Positions 16,312 through 25,628 of a stretch of 64,000 nt of DNA are shown piece by piece. The notes under the pieces are model-generated. The model saw only the letters and a program-made list of their open reading frames with translations. It was not told the DNA's origin and made no database searches. This stretch comes from Marinobacterium nitratireducens (lineage in GTDB: Bacteria; Pseudomonadota; Gammaproteobacteria; Pseudomonadales; Balneatricaceae). Made by a program: the position numbers and the translations under genes. The stretch lies in contig NZ_BMLT01000001.1 of assembly GCF_014645375.1 (NCBI RefSeq), forward strand, positions 430,835 to 494,834, in the 5' to 3' direction. How positions within the stretch are numbered: the stretch's first letter is position 1; each line of letters opens with the position of its first letter.

Positions 16312-18167
16312 TGGTGATTCACCTCGTTGCGGTTGTTGCCTGATTTGATCTGGTGGGGACTGAAGGTCAGCTGCACCCGCACGCCGCCGGACTCGCGGTT
16401 GCCGATCGTCAGCTCGCCGCCGAGGATGTTGCTGCGGTCGCGCATGATGATCAGTCCGTGGTGCTGACTGCTATCGTAGCCGGCCGGCAGGCCGACGCCG
16501 TTATCCTCGATGACGGCTTCGATACGGTTCTGCCGGGCCCTGACGCAGACCGAGACCTGCGAGGCCTGGGCGTGCTTGACGACATTGGCGAGCGCTTCGC
16601 GCACCAGCTGCAGCAGGTGGATCTCCTCGTTGGGATTCAGCTGCAGGTGGCCTGTGTCGTAGTGCAGTTCGACCGGCTGTTCGAGGCGTGCGCTGAACTC
16701 CTCGACGGTATTCAGCAGCGCCGCTTCCAGACTGGGCTGATCGAGCTTGAGCCGGAAGGTGGTGAGCAGTTCGCGCAGCTGGCGGTAGGCATTGTTGAGA
16801 CCGTTGCGCAGTTCCTCCACCACCTCGTCGATGCGCTCGGCATCGGCGCCCTTGCGTTGCAGCAGCTGCAGCCGTCCGACCTGCATTTTCAGGTAGGACA
16901 GCGACTGCGCCAGGGAGTCGTGCAGCTCGCGGGCGATGACATTGCGTTCCTCGACCAGCGACAGTTTCTGTTCCTGCTCGGCCTTGAGCTCCAGCGACAG
17001 CGCCGAGGCCAGGTTCTCGACGATGGTTTCGAGCAGGGCGATGGAGGAGGCGTCAGGCGCACGGTCCGGACGGTATTCGGCGCTGAGGTCGCCGAAGTAG
17101 ACGCCCTGCTTGCGGATCGGGATGCTCAGGGATTCCCGTGGGCGGTCGTCCAGCGCCGGCACCAGGCAGCTGTCGCAGCTGCTGTCCTGGCAGTCCGGCG
17201 GGCGGCGGGTCGCCTGGGTGGTGAGGTGGCGGTAGCGGCGCTGACTCAGCGGTTCGTGCAGCGTCACCGAAATCGGGCTGAAGGGGCTCAGCGACTCGAG
17301 CTGCTTGAGGACCGGCATCATGCTGTGACAGATATCGTCGCTGTGATTGAAACGCCGCGTGGTCTCATACAGCAGCTGCAGCTGCTGGTTGGTCTGACGC
17401 AGCTGCGAGGTCTTGCGCTCGACCCGTTGTTCGAGATCCGCGTAGATGCGCGACAGCTCATCGGCCATCTGATTGAGGGTGCCGCCGAGGACCCCCAGCT
17501 CGTCCTGGCTCTGGAACGAAACCCGGGTGCCGAAGTCGCCGCGGCTGGTGCGGCGCGCCATCTGCACCAGCTGGTGCAGAGGGTTCACCAGGCTGAACTT
17601 GATATCGAAGATCGCGATACCGATGACCACCAGGGTAAAAAACAGGCTGATCGCCTGCACCAGGCTCAAAAGCCGTATCTTGGATTCGGTACTGCCCTCG
17701 ACCAGCTGGACCAGGCGGTCGATCTGCAGCACGAAAGCGTCGGTGGGCAGTTCGGGGGCCCGGTCGGCAAAGCTGGCTGGATCCGCCAGCACCCGTTCCA
17801 GCCGCGGGCGCAGCTGCTGCTGCCAGGTCTCGAGCACCTGCCCGAATTGCCTGCGGCGGTCGCTGCGCGGATCCTCGGGCACCACCTGGCTCAGCACCGG
17901 ACTGCGCAGGCGTTCCTCGAACAGCGCCAGATCCTGCTCCAGCCTGGTCCGCCTCGCGGCGTCCGGCTGGGCGAGGTATTGCTGGGTGTCGGCCTGCAAC
18001 CGGTACGACAGCATGCGCAGCGATCCCGCGAGGTTGATGCCGGCGGCGTTGCCCTGGGTGGATTCGGCGACCAGCACCGAGCCGATCATGCTGACCAGCG
18101 CCATGAGACTGATCGCGAACATGGCGGCACCGAAACGGGCAATGATGGAGTTCTTCAGAATTCGCAC
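16308..18167 (-). CDS. narX: NarX, nitrate/nitrite sensor histidine kinase
   Basis: This 619-residue membrane sensor has an N-terminal helix, a periplasmic domain with the nitrate-binding P-box [14 protein letters not shown] (about 46-59), a second membrane segment (about 170-190) and a HAMP linker. A central module carries a Cys cluster (CQDSSCDSC). It ends in a HisKA_3 kinase domain with [19 protein letters not shown] (phosphorylated His) and ATPase motifs DNGVGLP and GGVRVQLTF. It phosphorylates NarL. The gene is divergent from narK1 and shares with it a 253-bp control region containing NarL and FNR sites. Confidence 0.95.
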   Translation of the reverse strand: MRILKNSIIARFGAAMFAISLMALVSMIGSVLVAESTQGNAAGINLAGSLRMLSYRLQADTQQYLAQPDAARRTRLEQDLALFEERLRSPVLSQVVPEDPRSDRRRQFGQVLETWQQQLRPRLERVLADPASFADRAPELPTDAFVLQIDRLVQLVEGSTESKIRLLSLVQAISLFFTLVVIGIAIFDIKFSLVNPLHQLVQMARRTSRGDFGTRVSFQSQDELGVLGGTLNQMADELSRIYADLEQRVERKTSQLRQTNQQLQLLYETTRRFNHSDDICHSMMPVLKQLESLSPFSPISVTLHEPLSQRRYRHLTTQATRRPPDCQDSSCDSCLVPALDDRPRESLSIPIRKQGVYFGDLSAEYRPDRAPDASSIALLETIVENLASALSLELKAEQEQKLSLVEERNVIARELHDSLAQSLSYLKMQVGRLQLLQRKGADAERIDEVVEELRNGLNNAYRQLRELLTTFRLKLDQPSLEAALLNTVEEFSARLEQPVELHYDTGHLQLNPNEEIHLLQLVREALANVVKHAQASQVSVCVRARQNRIEAVIEDNGVGLPAGYDSSQHHGLIIMRDRSNILGGELTIGNRESGGVRVQLTFSPHQIKSGNNRNEVNHQ

Positions 18168-18292
18168 GGTCAGGGGCTTCCGGCAGTCGGGATACTCACA
18201 AAGAGCTGTTGCGGCAGGGCGTTCGGCGGCCCGGCGACGGTCAGCTCTCGAAATTATCCGCTAAAACATCGGTTTACAAGCGGCGAACGGGG

Positions 18293-18308
18293 TACCTCGA
18301 AGGTGGTA
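18293..18308. promoter_or_regulatory. NarL 7-2-7 site in the narX-narK1 interval
   Basis: TACCTCG-AA-GGTGGTA is a degenerate left heptamer paired with a good right one, 2 bases apart. Its centre lies 51 bp upstream of the FNR box at 18345-18358. Confidence 0.75.
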
Positions 18309-18344
18309 TAGGTAAAATTCTGCGATTTTTCAGATAGTTAGCAA

Positions 18345-18358
18345 TTGATCCCGATCAA
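18345..18358. promoter_or_regulatory. FNR/ANR-type box upstream of narK1
   Basis: TTGATCCCGATCAA is a perfect match to TTGAT-N4-ATCAA. TAGTCT at 18381-18386 is a plausible -10 element, and transcription from about 18393 would place the box at -41.5. Confidence 0.87.
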
Positions 18359-18420
18359 CAAATGCGGCCGTGCTTTTGCCTAGTCTGACGCTGAATCCCT
18401 GCGATCAGCGAGACCGGAGC

Positions 18421-19788
18421 ATGGTATCCAGAGCCCCCCAACAACAGACCGCCGCCATCCTGATGGCGACTCTGGCCTTCATGGTCTGTTTCGCGGCCTG
18501 GACGCTGATTTCGGTGGTGGGCCTGGAAGTGAAGGCGGAGCTGGCGCTGACCGAAACCCAGTTCGGCCTGCTGGTCGCGACGCCGGTACTGACAGGAGCG
18601 CTGATACGGCTGCCGCTGGGCGTGCTGGTCGAGCGTTTCGGCGGTCGCAGCCTGCTGCTGACGCTGATGCTGCTGCTGAGCCTGCCGCTTTACGGGCTGT
18701 CACTCGCCAGCACCTTCACGCAGTTTTTGCTGCTGGGGCTCGGCGTCGGCGTTGCCGGCGGGGCCTTTACCCTGGGTATTCATTTTGCCTCGGCCTGGAG
18801 TGACCGCGCCCACCAGGGACTGTCGATGGGCCTCGTCGGTGCCGGTAACCTGGGGGCTGCGCTGACCAACCTGGTGGCGCCACTGATCATCCTGGCCTAC
18901 GGCTGGCGGCTTGCGCCGGTCATCTATGCCGCGGTGCTGGTGCTGCTGTCGCTGCTGTTCTGGGTGCTGACACGCGAGGATCCCGACCAGCCCCGGCGCC
19001 GGGCCAGCCGCGGGCGCCCGCTGCTGGGGCAGCAACTGGCGCCGCTCGCCGACGCCCGGGTCTGGCGTTTCGGACTCTACTACTTTTTCGTTTTCGGCGG
19101 TTTCGTGGCCTTGACGCTCTGGCTGCCGGACTACTACCACGGCCACTACGGCCTCGATGTCGGCAGCGCCTCCTTCCTGACCCTGCTGTTCACCATTCCC
19201 GGCGCCCTGATGCGCATCGTCGGCGGCTGGTGCGCTGACCGTTTCGGTGCCCGCCAGGTGAACTGGGCGGTGTTCTGGGTTTGCCTGGTGTGCCTGTTCT
19301 TTCTCTCTTACCCGCCGACCAGCATGACCATTCATGGCATCAACCGGGACGTCACCCTGCAGCTGGACATGCCGCTCTGGCTGTTCACCGCTTTGATTTC
19401 AGTGGTCGCGGTGGCGATGGGGTTCGGCAAGGCAGGGGTGTTCCGGAGGATCTACGACTACTACCCGGAACGCGTCGGCGTGGTCGGCGGCACCGTCGGC
19501 GCTATCGGTGCGCTGGGTGGGTTCGTACTGCCGGTGCTGTTCGGTATCGCGGCGGACCTGCTCGGCGTGCGCAGCTCCTGTTTCATGCTGCTCTACGGCC
19601 TGCTGGCACTGTGCATGATCGCAATGTACCTCGGCATCGCCCATGACAATCGCCAGCGACGGCTGCAGGAGGCCATCGCGAACAATTTTCTCAGGGAGGA
19701 CGCCGCGCCCGCTGCCAGGCTGCAGCGCGCCACCATGGCGGCCTCTTCAACCGAACTACGCCACCCCGAAAGGGGGGCGGAGCAGTAA
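18421..19788 (+). CDS. narK1: NarK1-type nitrate transporter
   Basis: A 455-residue major facilitator of the nitrate/nitrite porter family. The N-terminal half reads LMATLAFMVCFAAWTLISVV and TPVLTGALIRLPLGVLVERF, typical of NarK1 proteins thought to work as nitrate/proton symporters. The central loop is short and a second signature GALMRIVGGWCADRFGARQ follows. I use the ATG at 18421 because CCGGAGC precedes it and the conserved N-terminus begins there; an in-frame ATG at 18370 would extend into the promoter. narK2 follows after 76 bases. Confidence 0.9.
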   Translation: MVSRAPQQQTAAILMATLAFMVCFAAWTLISVVGLEVKAELALTETQFGLLVATPVLTGALIRLPLGVLVERFGGRSLLLTLMLLLSLPLYGLSLASTFTQFLLLGLGVGVAGGAFTLGIHFASAWSDRAHQGLSMGLVGAGNLGAALTNLVAPLIILAYGWRLAPVIYAAVLVLLSLLFWVLTREDPDQPRRRASRGRPLLGQQLAPLADARVWRFGLYYFFVFGGFVALTLWLPDYYHGHYGLDVGSASFLTLLFTIPGALMRIVGGWCADRFGARQVNWAVFWVCLVCLFFLSYPPTSMTIHGINRDVTLQLDMPLWLFTALISVVAVAMGFGKAGVFRRIYDYYPERVGVVGGTVGAIGALGGFVLPVLFGIAADLLGVRSSCFMLLYGLLALCMIAMYLGIAHDNRQRRLQEAIANNFLREDAAPAARLQRATMAASSTELRHPERGAEQ

Positions 19789-19864
19789 CGACGGCAGCCG
19801 GCCTGCGCCGGTCTGCCCAGTTCATGCCCAGCGACGGGATCTTCGTATCCCCAAGGAGTCAACA

Positions 19865-21268
19865 ATGACAACCACCACCCTGCAGCCCGCCCAGGTCGGG
19901 CATGTGTTGCACGACTGGCGTCCGGAGGACGAAAGCTTCTGGCAGGAGCGGGGCCGCCGCATCGCCAATCGCAATCTCTGGATATCGATTCCCTGCCTGC
20001 TGCTGGCCTTCGCGGTCTGGATGGTCTGGAGCACTGTCGTGGTCAAGATGGAGGCGATCGGTTTCAACTTCAGCGTGCAGGAGAAGTTCTGGCTGGTGGC
20101 GCTGCCCGGTCTTTCGGGCGCGACGCTGCGTATCTTCTATTCGTTCCTGGTGCCGATCTTCGGCGGCCGCCTCTGGACCGCACTCAGTACCGGTTCGCTG
20201 CTGTTTCCGGCGATCTGGATAGGGTTTGCGGTGCAGAACCCCGATACCCCCTATCTGTCCTTCGTGCTGATCGCGCTGCTGTGCGGATTCGGCGGCGGCA
20301 ACTTCGCTTCCAGCATGGCCAACATTTCCTTCTTCTTTCCCAAGTCGAAGCAGGGGCTGGCGCTGGGGCTGAACGCCGGTCTCGGTAACCTCGGCGTTTC
20401 GGTGATGCAGTTCACGGTGCCGCTGGTGATCACCGGTGCGGTGTTCGGCGCCTTCGGCGGTGACGGCCAGACCCTCGGCGACGGCACCCGCATCTGGTTG
20501 CAGAACGCCGGCCTGATCTGGGCGCCGTTCATCCTGATCTTCACTCTGGCGGCCTGGTTCGGCATGAACGATATCGCCAGCGCCAACGCCTCCTTCCGCG
20601 AGCAGGCGGTGATCTTCAAGCGCAAGCACAACTGGCTGATGACCTGGCTCTACATCGCCACCTTCGGCTCCTTCATCGGCTACGCCGCCGGATTCCCGAT
20701 GCTGATGAAAACCCAGTTCCCCGACGTCGACGTGCTCAAGTATGCCTGGCTCGGGCCTTTCGTCGGCGCCATCGCCCGTCCGATCGGCGGCTGGGTCGCC
20801 GACAAGCTCGGCGGCGCCCGCGTGACCCTGTGGAACTTCGTCATCATGATCGGCGCCGTTGTCGGCGTACTGACGTTCCTGCCGAGCGGCGGCGAGGGTG
20901 GCAGTTTCACCGGCTTCTTCGCGATGTTCATGCTGCTGTTCGTCACCACCGGCGTTGGCAACGGTTCGACCTTCCGCATGATTCCGGTGATCTTCCGCAC
21001 CGAACGCGAGCGGGAGGCCAGGGGCAAGGGGGGAGAGGCGCAGGCGAAAGCGATCAAGGACGCCGGCAAGGAATCCGCCGCGGTACTGGGCTTCAGCTCT
21101 GCCATCGCCGCCTATGGCGCCTTCTTCATCCCCAAATCCTACGGAACCTCCATCAGCCTGACCGGGGGGCCGGAAGCGGCGCTCTACGTCTTTATCGGCT
21201 ACTACGTCAGCTGCATCCTGGTGACCTGGTTCTGGTACTCGCGCAAGGGCGCCGAAGTGCCCTGCTGA
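19865..21268 (+). CDS. narK2: NarK2-type nitrate/nitrite antiporter
   Basis: A 467-residue major facilitator whose N-terminal segment DESFWQERGRRIANRNLWIS and later ISFFFPKSKQGLALGLNAGL are typical of NarK2, the nitrate/nitrite antiporter of nitrate respiration. It brings nitrate to the cytoplasmic active site of NarG and exports nitrite. AAGGAG lies 6 bases before the ATG at 19865. An intrinsic terminator follows 30 bases after the stop, so narK1-narK2 probably form one unit separate from narGHJI. Confidence 0.93.
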   Translation: MTTTTLQPAQVGHVLHDWRPEDESFWQERGRRIANRNLWISIPCLLLAFAVWMVWSTVVVKMEAIGFNFSVQEKFWLVALPGLSGATLRIFYSFLVPIFGGRLWTALSTGSLLFPAIWIGFAVQNPDTPYLSFVLIALLCGFGGGNFASSMANISFFFPKSKQGLALGLNAGLGNLGVSVMQFTVPLVITGAVFGAFGGDGQTLGDGTRIWLQNAGLIWAPFILIFTLAAWFGMNDIASANASFREQAVIFKRKHNWLMTWLYIATFGSFIGYAAGFPMLMKTQFPDVDVLKYAWLGPFVGAIARPIGGWVADKLGGARVTLWNFVIMIGAVVGVLTFLPSGGEGGSFTGFFAMFMLLFVTTGVGNGSTFRMIPVIFRTEREREARGKGGEAQAKAIKDAGKESAAVLGFSSAIAAYGAFFIPKSYGTSISLTGGPEAALYVFIGYYVSCILVTWFWYSRKGAEVPC

Positions 21269-21297
21269 TTCCAGCGGCTGTCAGGATTGACTGCAAC

Positions 21298-21319
21298 GGG
21301 GGCCTTCGGGCCCCTTTTT
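21298..21319 (+). terminator. Intrinsic terminator after narK2
   Basis: GGGGCC-TTCG-GGCCCC followed by TTTTT gives a strong stem with a UUCG tetraloop and a U tract. Confidence 0.92.
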
Positions 21320-21384
21320 GTTTGGTTCATCGCGCCTTCGCGGGAAAAACGTAAATCGTGGGCGCCGGTTTGGCATTCTGCCTG

Positions 21385-21470
21385 TAGCCGGCTCATTGAT
21401 GGGTTGCGCCGCGTCAGTCTCGCTGAAAGCGTTGAACACTGTGCCGATGCGGCTCCACCCATCCTACTTT
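21385..21470. repeat. Dispersed intergenic repeat (second copy of the 530-614 element)
   Basis: The copy runs from TAGCCGGCTCATTGATGGGT to CCACCCATCCTACTTT and is near-identical to 530-614. Together with the tandem repeats that follow, it occupies the 300-base gap between the narK2 terminator and the narG promoter. Confidence 0.78.
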
Positions 21471-21531
21471 TCTGAATGAAGTAAAGCGCGCCGATACATT
21501 TGGTGCGGTGCGCTTCGCTTACCGGCACCCT

Positions 21532-21566
21532 ACGCCTCACGCCTCACGCCTCACGCCTCACGCTAT
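21532..21566. repeat. Tandem ACGCCTC heptamers
   Basis: Four perfect ACGCCTC units and a decayed fifth (ACGCTAT). The 7-bp period matches the CCCGTAA array at 11824, although the unit differs. Confidence 0.9.
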
Positions 21567-21682
21567 ACGCCGCCCCGAGTACTACCCATAAAGACTCAGG
21601 GTTCCGGCACCACAGGGCAAGTCATTAAACGTGTTCGTTAAAAACATATATAAAACAATGAATTAATGTCGTATCGCAGAGG

Positions 21683-21698
21683 TACCACCAAGGTGGTA
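21683..21698. promoter_or_regulatory. NarL 7-2-7 site upstream of narG
   Basis: TACCACC-AA-GGTGGTA is a perfect inverted pair of heptamers with a 2-base spacer. It is centred 52 bp upstream of the FNR-type box at 21736-21749. Confidence 0.85.
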
Positions 21699-21735
21699 GT
21701 GATCCCTTTCGGCCCGCCGGGGCAGCCGGCGACCG

Positions 21736-21749
21736 TTGACCTGGGTCAA
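21736..21749. promoter_or_regulatory. FNR/DNR-type box of the narGHJI promoter
   Basis: TTGACCTGGGTCAA is a palindromic variant of the FNR family box. TAGAGT at 21772-21777 is a good -10 element; a start near 21784 puts the box at -41.5. Confidence 0.82.
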
Positions 21750-21878
21750 TCTGGCCAGGCCCGGGCTCCCCTAGAGTGACTCCATCGAACGGGGTTCGGC
21801 CCCCGCCGGATTCACTTGAACCCGGAGCCGTCATCAAGAGGGCTCCGTCCTGACCTGAAGGTTCCAGGAGAGATAACC

Positions 21879-24800
21879 ATGAGCCATCTGCTTGATCGAC
21901 TGAGATTCCTGCGCAAGAAGCAGGGGACCTTTGCCGGGGGACACGGCGAGACCCGCCGCGAGAGCCGCGACTGGGAGGACGGCTATCGCCAGCGCTGGCA
22001 GCACGACAAGGTCGTGCGTTCGACCCACGGCGTCAACTGCACCGGCTCCTGCAGCTGGAAGATCTACGTCAAGAACGGCCTGATTACCTGGGAAACCCAG
22101 CAGACCGACTACCCGCGTACCCGCCCGGATCTGCCCAACCACGAGCCCCGCGGCTGCCCGCGCGGCGCCAGCTATTCCTGGTACATCTACAGCGCCAACC
22201 GGCTGAAGTACCCGACGGTGCGCAAGCGCCTGCTCAAGCTCTGGCGCGAGGCCCGCGCGACCCTCGAGCCTGTCGAGGCGTGGGCGTCGATCGTCGAGAA
22301 CCCGGAAAAGGCCAAAGCTTACAAGTCCGTGCGCGGCCAGGGCGGCTTCGTGCGCTCGAGCTGGGACGAGGTCAACGAGATCATCGCCGCCAGCAACACC
22401 TACACCATCAAGCAGTACGGCCCGGACCGTGTGGTCGGTTTCTCGCCGATCCCGGCGATGTCGATGGTCTCCTACGCCGCCGGTGCCCGCTACCTGTCGC
22501 TGATCGGCGGTGCCTGCCTGAGCTTCTACGACTGGTACTGCGACCTGCCGCCGGCCTCGCCGATGACCTGGGGCGAGCAGACCGACGTGCCGGAAGCGGC
22601 GGACTGGTACAACGCCAACTACATCATCGCCTGGGGCTCCAACGTGCCCCAGACCCGCACCCCGGACGCGCATTTCTTCACCGAGGTGCGCTACAAGGGC
22701 ACCAAGACCGTCGCCGTAACCCCGGATTACGCCGAGGTCGCCAAGCTCTGCGACCAGTGGATGAACCCCAAGCAGGGCACCGACGCGGCGCTGGCGATGG
22801 CAATGGGTCACGTGGTGCTGAAGGAATTCCACGTCGACAATCCGAGCGAGTACTTCACCGACTACTGCCGCCGCTACAGCGACATGCCCTTCCTGGTGCA
22901 GCTCGATCGGCGCGACGACGGCCAGTACGCCGCCGGCCGCTTCCTCCGCGCCTCCGACTTCGACGCCAACCTCGGTCAGGACAACAATCCGGAGTGGAAA
23001 ACCGTCGCCTTCGACGAGGCTTCCGGTCGCTTCGTGGTGCCGAACGGTTCCATCGGCTTCCGCTGGGGAGAGAAGGGCAAGTGGAACATCGAGGCGAAAG
23101 AGGGCGGCGAGGGGCAGGAAACTCAGCTCAAGCTCAGCCTGCTCGACGACCACGACGAAGTGGTCCCGGTCGGTTTCCCCTATTTCGGCGGTGTCGAGAA
23201 CGAATACTTCCAGGACAACAAGATCGCCGACGTGGTGCATCACAACCTGCCGGCCAAGCGCATCAGGCTCGCCGACGGCAGCGAAAGCCTGGTGGTCACC
23301 GTCTACGACCTGATGCTGGCCAACTACGGTATCGACCGGGGCCTCGGCGGTGACTACGTCGCCAGCAGCTACGACGACAACGCCCCCTACACCCCGGCCT
23401 GGCAGGAGCGCATCACCGGCGTCGACCGCAAGGTGGTCGAGCGCATCGCCCGCGAGTTCGCCGACACCGCCAACAAGACCCGCGGTCGCTCGATGATCAT
23501 CGTCGGAGCCGGCATGAACCACTGGTACCACATGGACTCGAACTACCGCGGGCTGATCAACCTGCTGGTGCTGTGCGGTTGCGTCGGCCAGACCGGTGGC
23601 GGCTGGGCGCACTACGTCGGTCAGGAGAAGCTGCGTCCGCAGTGCGGCTGGCTGCCGCTGGCGTTCGCCCTCGACTGGCAGCGTCCGCCGCGTCACATGA
23701 ACGGTACGTCCTTCTTCTACAACCACTCCAGCCAGTGGCGTTACGAGAAGCTGGAGGCCCAGGAGATTCTTTCGCCGCTGGCGGACAAGTCCAAGTGGAC
23801 CGGCAGCCTGATCGACTACAACGTCCGTGCCGAGCGCATGGGCTGGCTGCCGTCCTGCCCGCAGCTGGGCAGCAACCCGCTGGAAGTGGTGCGCAAGGCC
23901 GAGCAGGCCGGCCGCAACCCGGCCGAGTACGTGGTCGAACAGCTGAAGAACGGCACGCTGCGCTTCGCCGCCGAGGACCCGGACAACCCGCAGAACTTCC
24001 CGCGCAACATGTTCGTCTGGCGCTCGAACCTGCTCGGCTCCTCCGGCAAGGGTCACGAGTACATGCTCAAGTACCTGCTGGGCACCAACCACAGCGTGCT
24101 GGGCGAGGACCTGGGCGCGACCGGCGGCAAGAAGCCGGAAGAGGTCGTCTGGCACGACAAGGCGCCGGAGGGCAAGGTCGATCTGCTGGTGACCCTGGAT
24201 TTTCGCATGTCCACCACCTGCCTCTATTCCGACATCGTGCTGCCGACCGCGACCTGGTACGAAAAGGACGACCTCAACACCTCCGACATGCACCCCTTCA
24301 TCCACCCGCTGTCGGCGGCCACGGACCCGGCCTGGGAAGCGCGTTCCGACTGGGACATCTACAAGGGCATCGCGAAGAAGTTCTCCGAGGTCTGTGTCGG
24401 TCATCTCGGCGTCGAGAAGGACCTGGTTACGCTGCCGCTGCAGCACGATACCCCGGCCGAACTGGCACAGCCGTTCGGCGTCCAGGACTGGAAAAAGGGC
24501 GAGTGCGAACCGGTGCCGGGCAAGACCATGCCGAGCCTTGCGGTGGTCGAGCGCGACTACCCCAACACCTATGCCCGCTTCACCTCGGTCGGCCCGTTGC
24601 TGGAGTCGGCCGGCAACGGCGGCAAGGGCATCAGCTGGGATACCAAGACGGAAGTCGAGCTGCTGAAGAAACTGAACTGGACCCATGTCGATGAGGGCGA
24701 GAGCAAGGGCCGCGCCCGCATCGAGACCGCCATCGACGCCGCCGAGATGATCCTGGCGCTGGCGCCGGAGACCAACGGCCAGGTGGCGGTCAAGGCCTGG

Positions 24801-25628
24801 GAGGCACTGGGCGAAGCGACCGGTCTCGACCATACCCATCTGGCCGAACCGAAGGAGGAGGAGAAGATCCGTTTCCGCGACGTCCAGGCGCAGCCGCGCA
24901 AGATCATCTCGTCGCCGACCTGGTCGGGCCTCGAGGACGAGCACGTTTCCTACAACGCCGGCTACACCAACGTCCACGAGCTGATCCCCTGGCGCACCCT
25001 GACCGGACGTCAGCAGTTCTACCAGGATCACCAGTGGATGCGCGATCTGGGCGAGAGCCTGCTGGTCTATCGGCCGCCGATCAATACCAAGTCGGTGCAT
25101 CCGATCATGAACCGGAAATCCAACGGCAACCCGGAGATCGCGCTGAACTGGATCACGCCGCACCAGAAGTGGGGCATTCACTCCACCTACAGCGACAACC
25201 TGCTGATGCTGACGCTGTCGCGCGGCGGCCCGATCATCTGGATGTCGGAGGGCGACGCCGAAAAGATCGGTGTCGAGGACAACGACTGGGTCGAGATTTT
25301 CAACACCAACGGCACCATCGCGGCGCGTGCGGTGGTCTCGCAGCGCGTCAACGAGGGCATGACGATGATGTACCACGCCCAGGAGCGCATCGTGAACGTA
25401 CCGGGCGCCGAGACCTCGGGCACCCGGGGCGGCATCCACAACTCGGTGACCCGCGTCTGTCCGAAGCCGACCCATATGATCGGCGGCTATGCACAGCAGT
25501 CCTACGGGTTCAACTACTACGGCACCGTCGGCTCGAACCGCGACGAGTTCGTGGTGGTGCGCAAGATGAAGAATATCGACTGGCTCGACGGTGAAGGCCA
25601 CGACTATGTACAGGAGGCCGTGAAATGA
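21879..25628 (+). CDS. narG: Respiratory nitrate reductase alpha subunit NarG
   Basis: The 1249-residue catalytic subunit carries the bis-MGD molybdenum cofactor and reduces nitrate to nitrite on the cytoplasmic side of the membrane. The N-terminal HGVNCTGSCSWKIYVKNG contains the His and Cys ligands of the FS0 [4Fe-4S] cluster, and NHEPRGCPRGASYSWYIYS follows as in membrane-bound NarG. There is no Tat signal, as expected. The start at 21879 is set by CAGGAG 8 bases upstream; an in-frame ATG at 21816 was rejected. The stop overlaps narH by 4 bases (ATGA). Confidence 0.97.
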   Translation: MSHLLDRLRFLRKKQGTFAGGHGETRRESRDWEDGYRQRWQHDKVVRSTHGVNCTGSCSWKIYVKNGLITWETQQTDYPRTRPDLPNHEPRGCPRGASYSWYIYSANRLKYPTVRKRLLKLWREARATLEPVEAWASIVENPEKAKAYKSVRGQGGFVRSSWDEVNEIIAASNTYTIKQYGPDRVVGFSPIPAMSMVSYAAGARYLSLIGGACLSFYDWYCDLPPASPMTWGEQTDVPEAADWYNANYIIAWGSNVPQTRTPDAHFFTEVRYKGTKTVAVTPDYAEVAKLCDQWMNPKQGTDAALAMAMGHVVLKEFHVDNPSEYFTDYCRRYSDMPFLVQLDRRDDGQYAAGRFLRASDFDANLGQDNNPEWKTVAFDEASGRFVVPNGSIGFRWGEKGKWNIEAKEGGEGQETQLKLSLLDDHDEVVPVGFPYFGGVENEYFQDNKIADVVHHNLPAKRIRLADGSESLVVTVYDLMLANYGIDRGLGGDYVASSYDDNAPYTPAWQERITGVDRKVVERIAREFADTANKTRGRSMIIVGAGMNHWYHMDSNYRGLINLLVLCGCVGQTGGGWAHYVGQEKLRPQCGWLPLAFALDWQRPPRHMNGTSFFYNHSSQWRYEKLEAQEILSPLADKSKWTGSLIDYNVRAERMGWLPSCPQLGSNPLEVVRKAEQAGRNPAEYVVEQLKNGTLRFAAEDPDNPQNFPRNMFVWRSNLLGSSGKGHEYMLKYLLGTNHSVLGEDLGATGGKKPEEVVWHDKAPEGKVDLLVTLDFRMSTTCLYSDIVLPTATWYEKDDLNTSDMHPFIHPLSAATDPAWEARSDWDIYKGIAKKFSEVCVGHLGVEKDLVTLPLQHDTPAELAQPFGVQDWKKGECEPVPGKTMPSLAVVERDYPNTYARFTSVGPLLESAGNGGKGISWDTKTEVELLKKLNWTHVDEGESKGRARIETAIDAAEMILALAPETNGQVAVKAWEALGEATGLDHTHLAEPKEEEKIRFRDVQAQPRKIISSPTWSGLEDEHVSYNAGYTNVHELIPWRTLTGRQQFYQDHQWMRDLGESLLVYRPPINTKSVHPIMNRKSNGNPEIALNWITPHQKWGIHSTYSDNLLMLTLSRGGPIIWMSEGDAEKIGVEDNDWVEIFNTNGTIAARAVVSQRVNEGMTMMYHAQERIVNVPGAETSGTRGGIHNSVTRVCPKPTHMIGGYAQQSYGFNYYGTVGSNRDEFVVVRKMKNIDWLDGEGHDYVQEAVK

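Noticed and set aside
21834-25601. Open frame of 1255 codons on the minus strand
   Set aside because: It is the exact shadow of narG in high-GC DNA, has no ribosome site or domain, and narG is certain.
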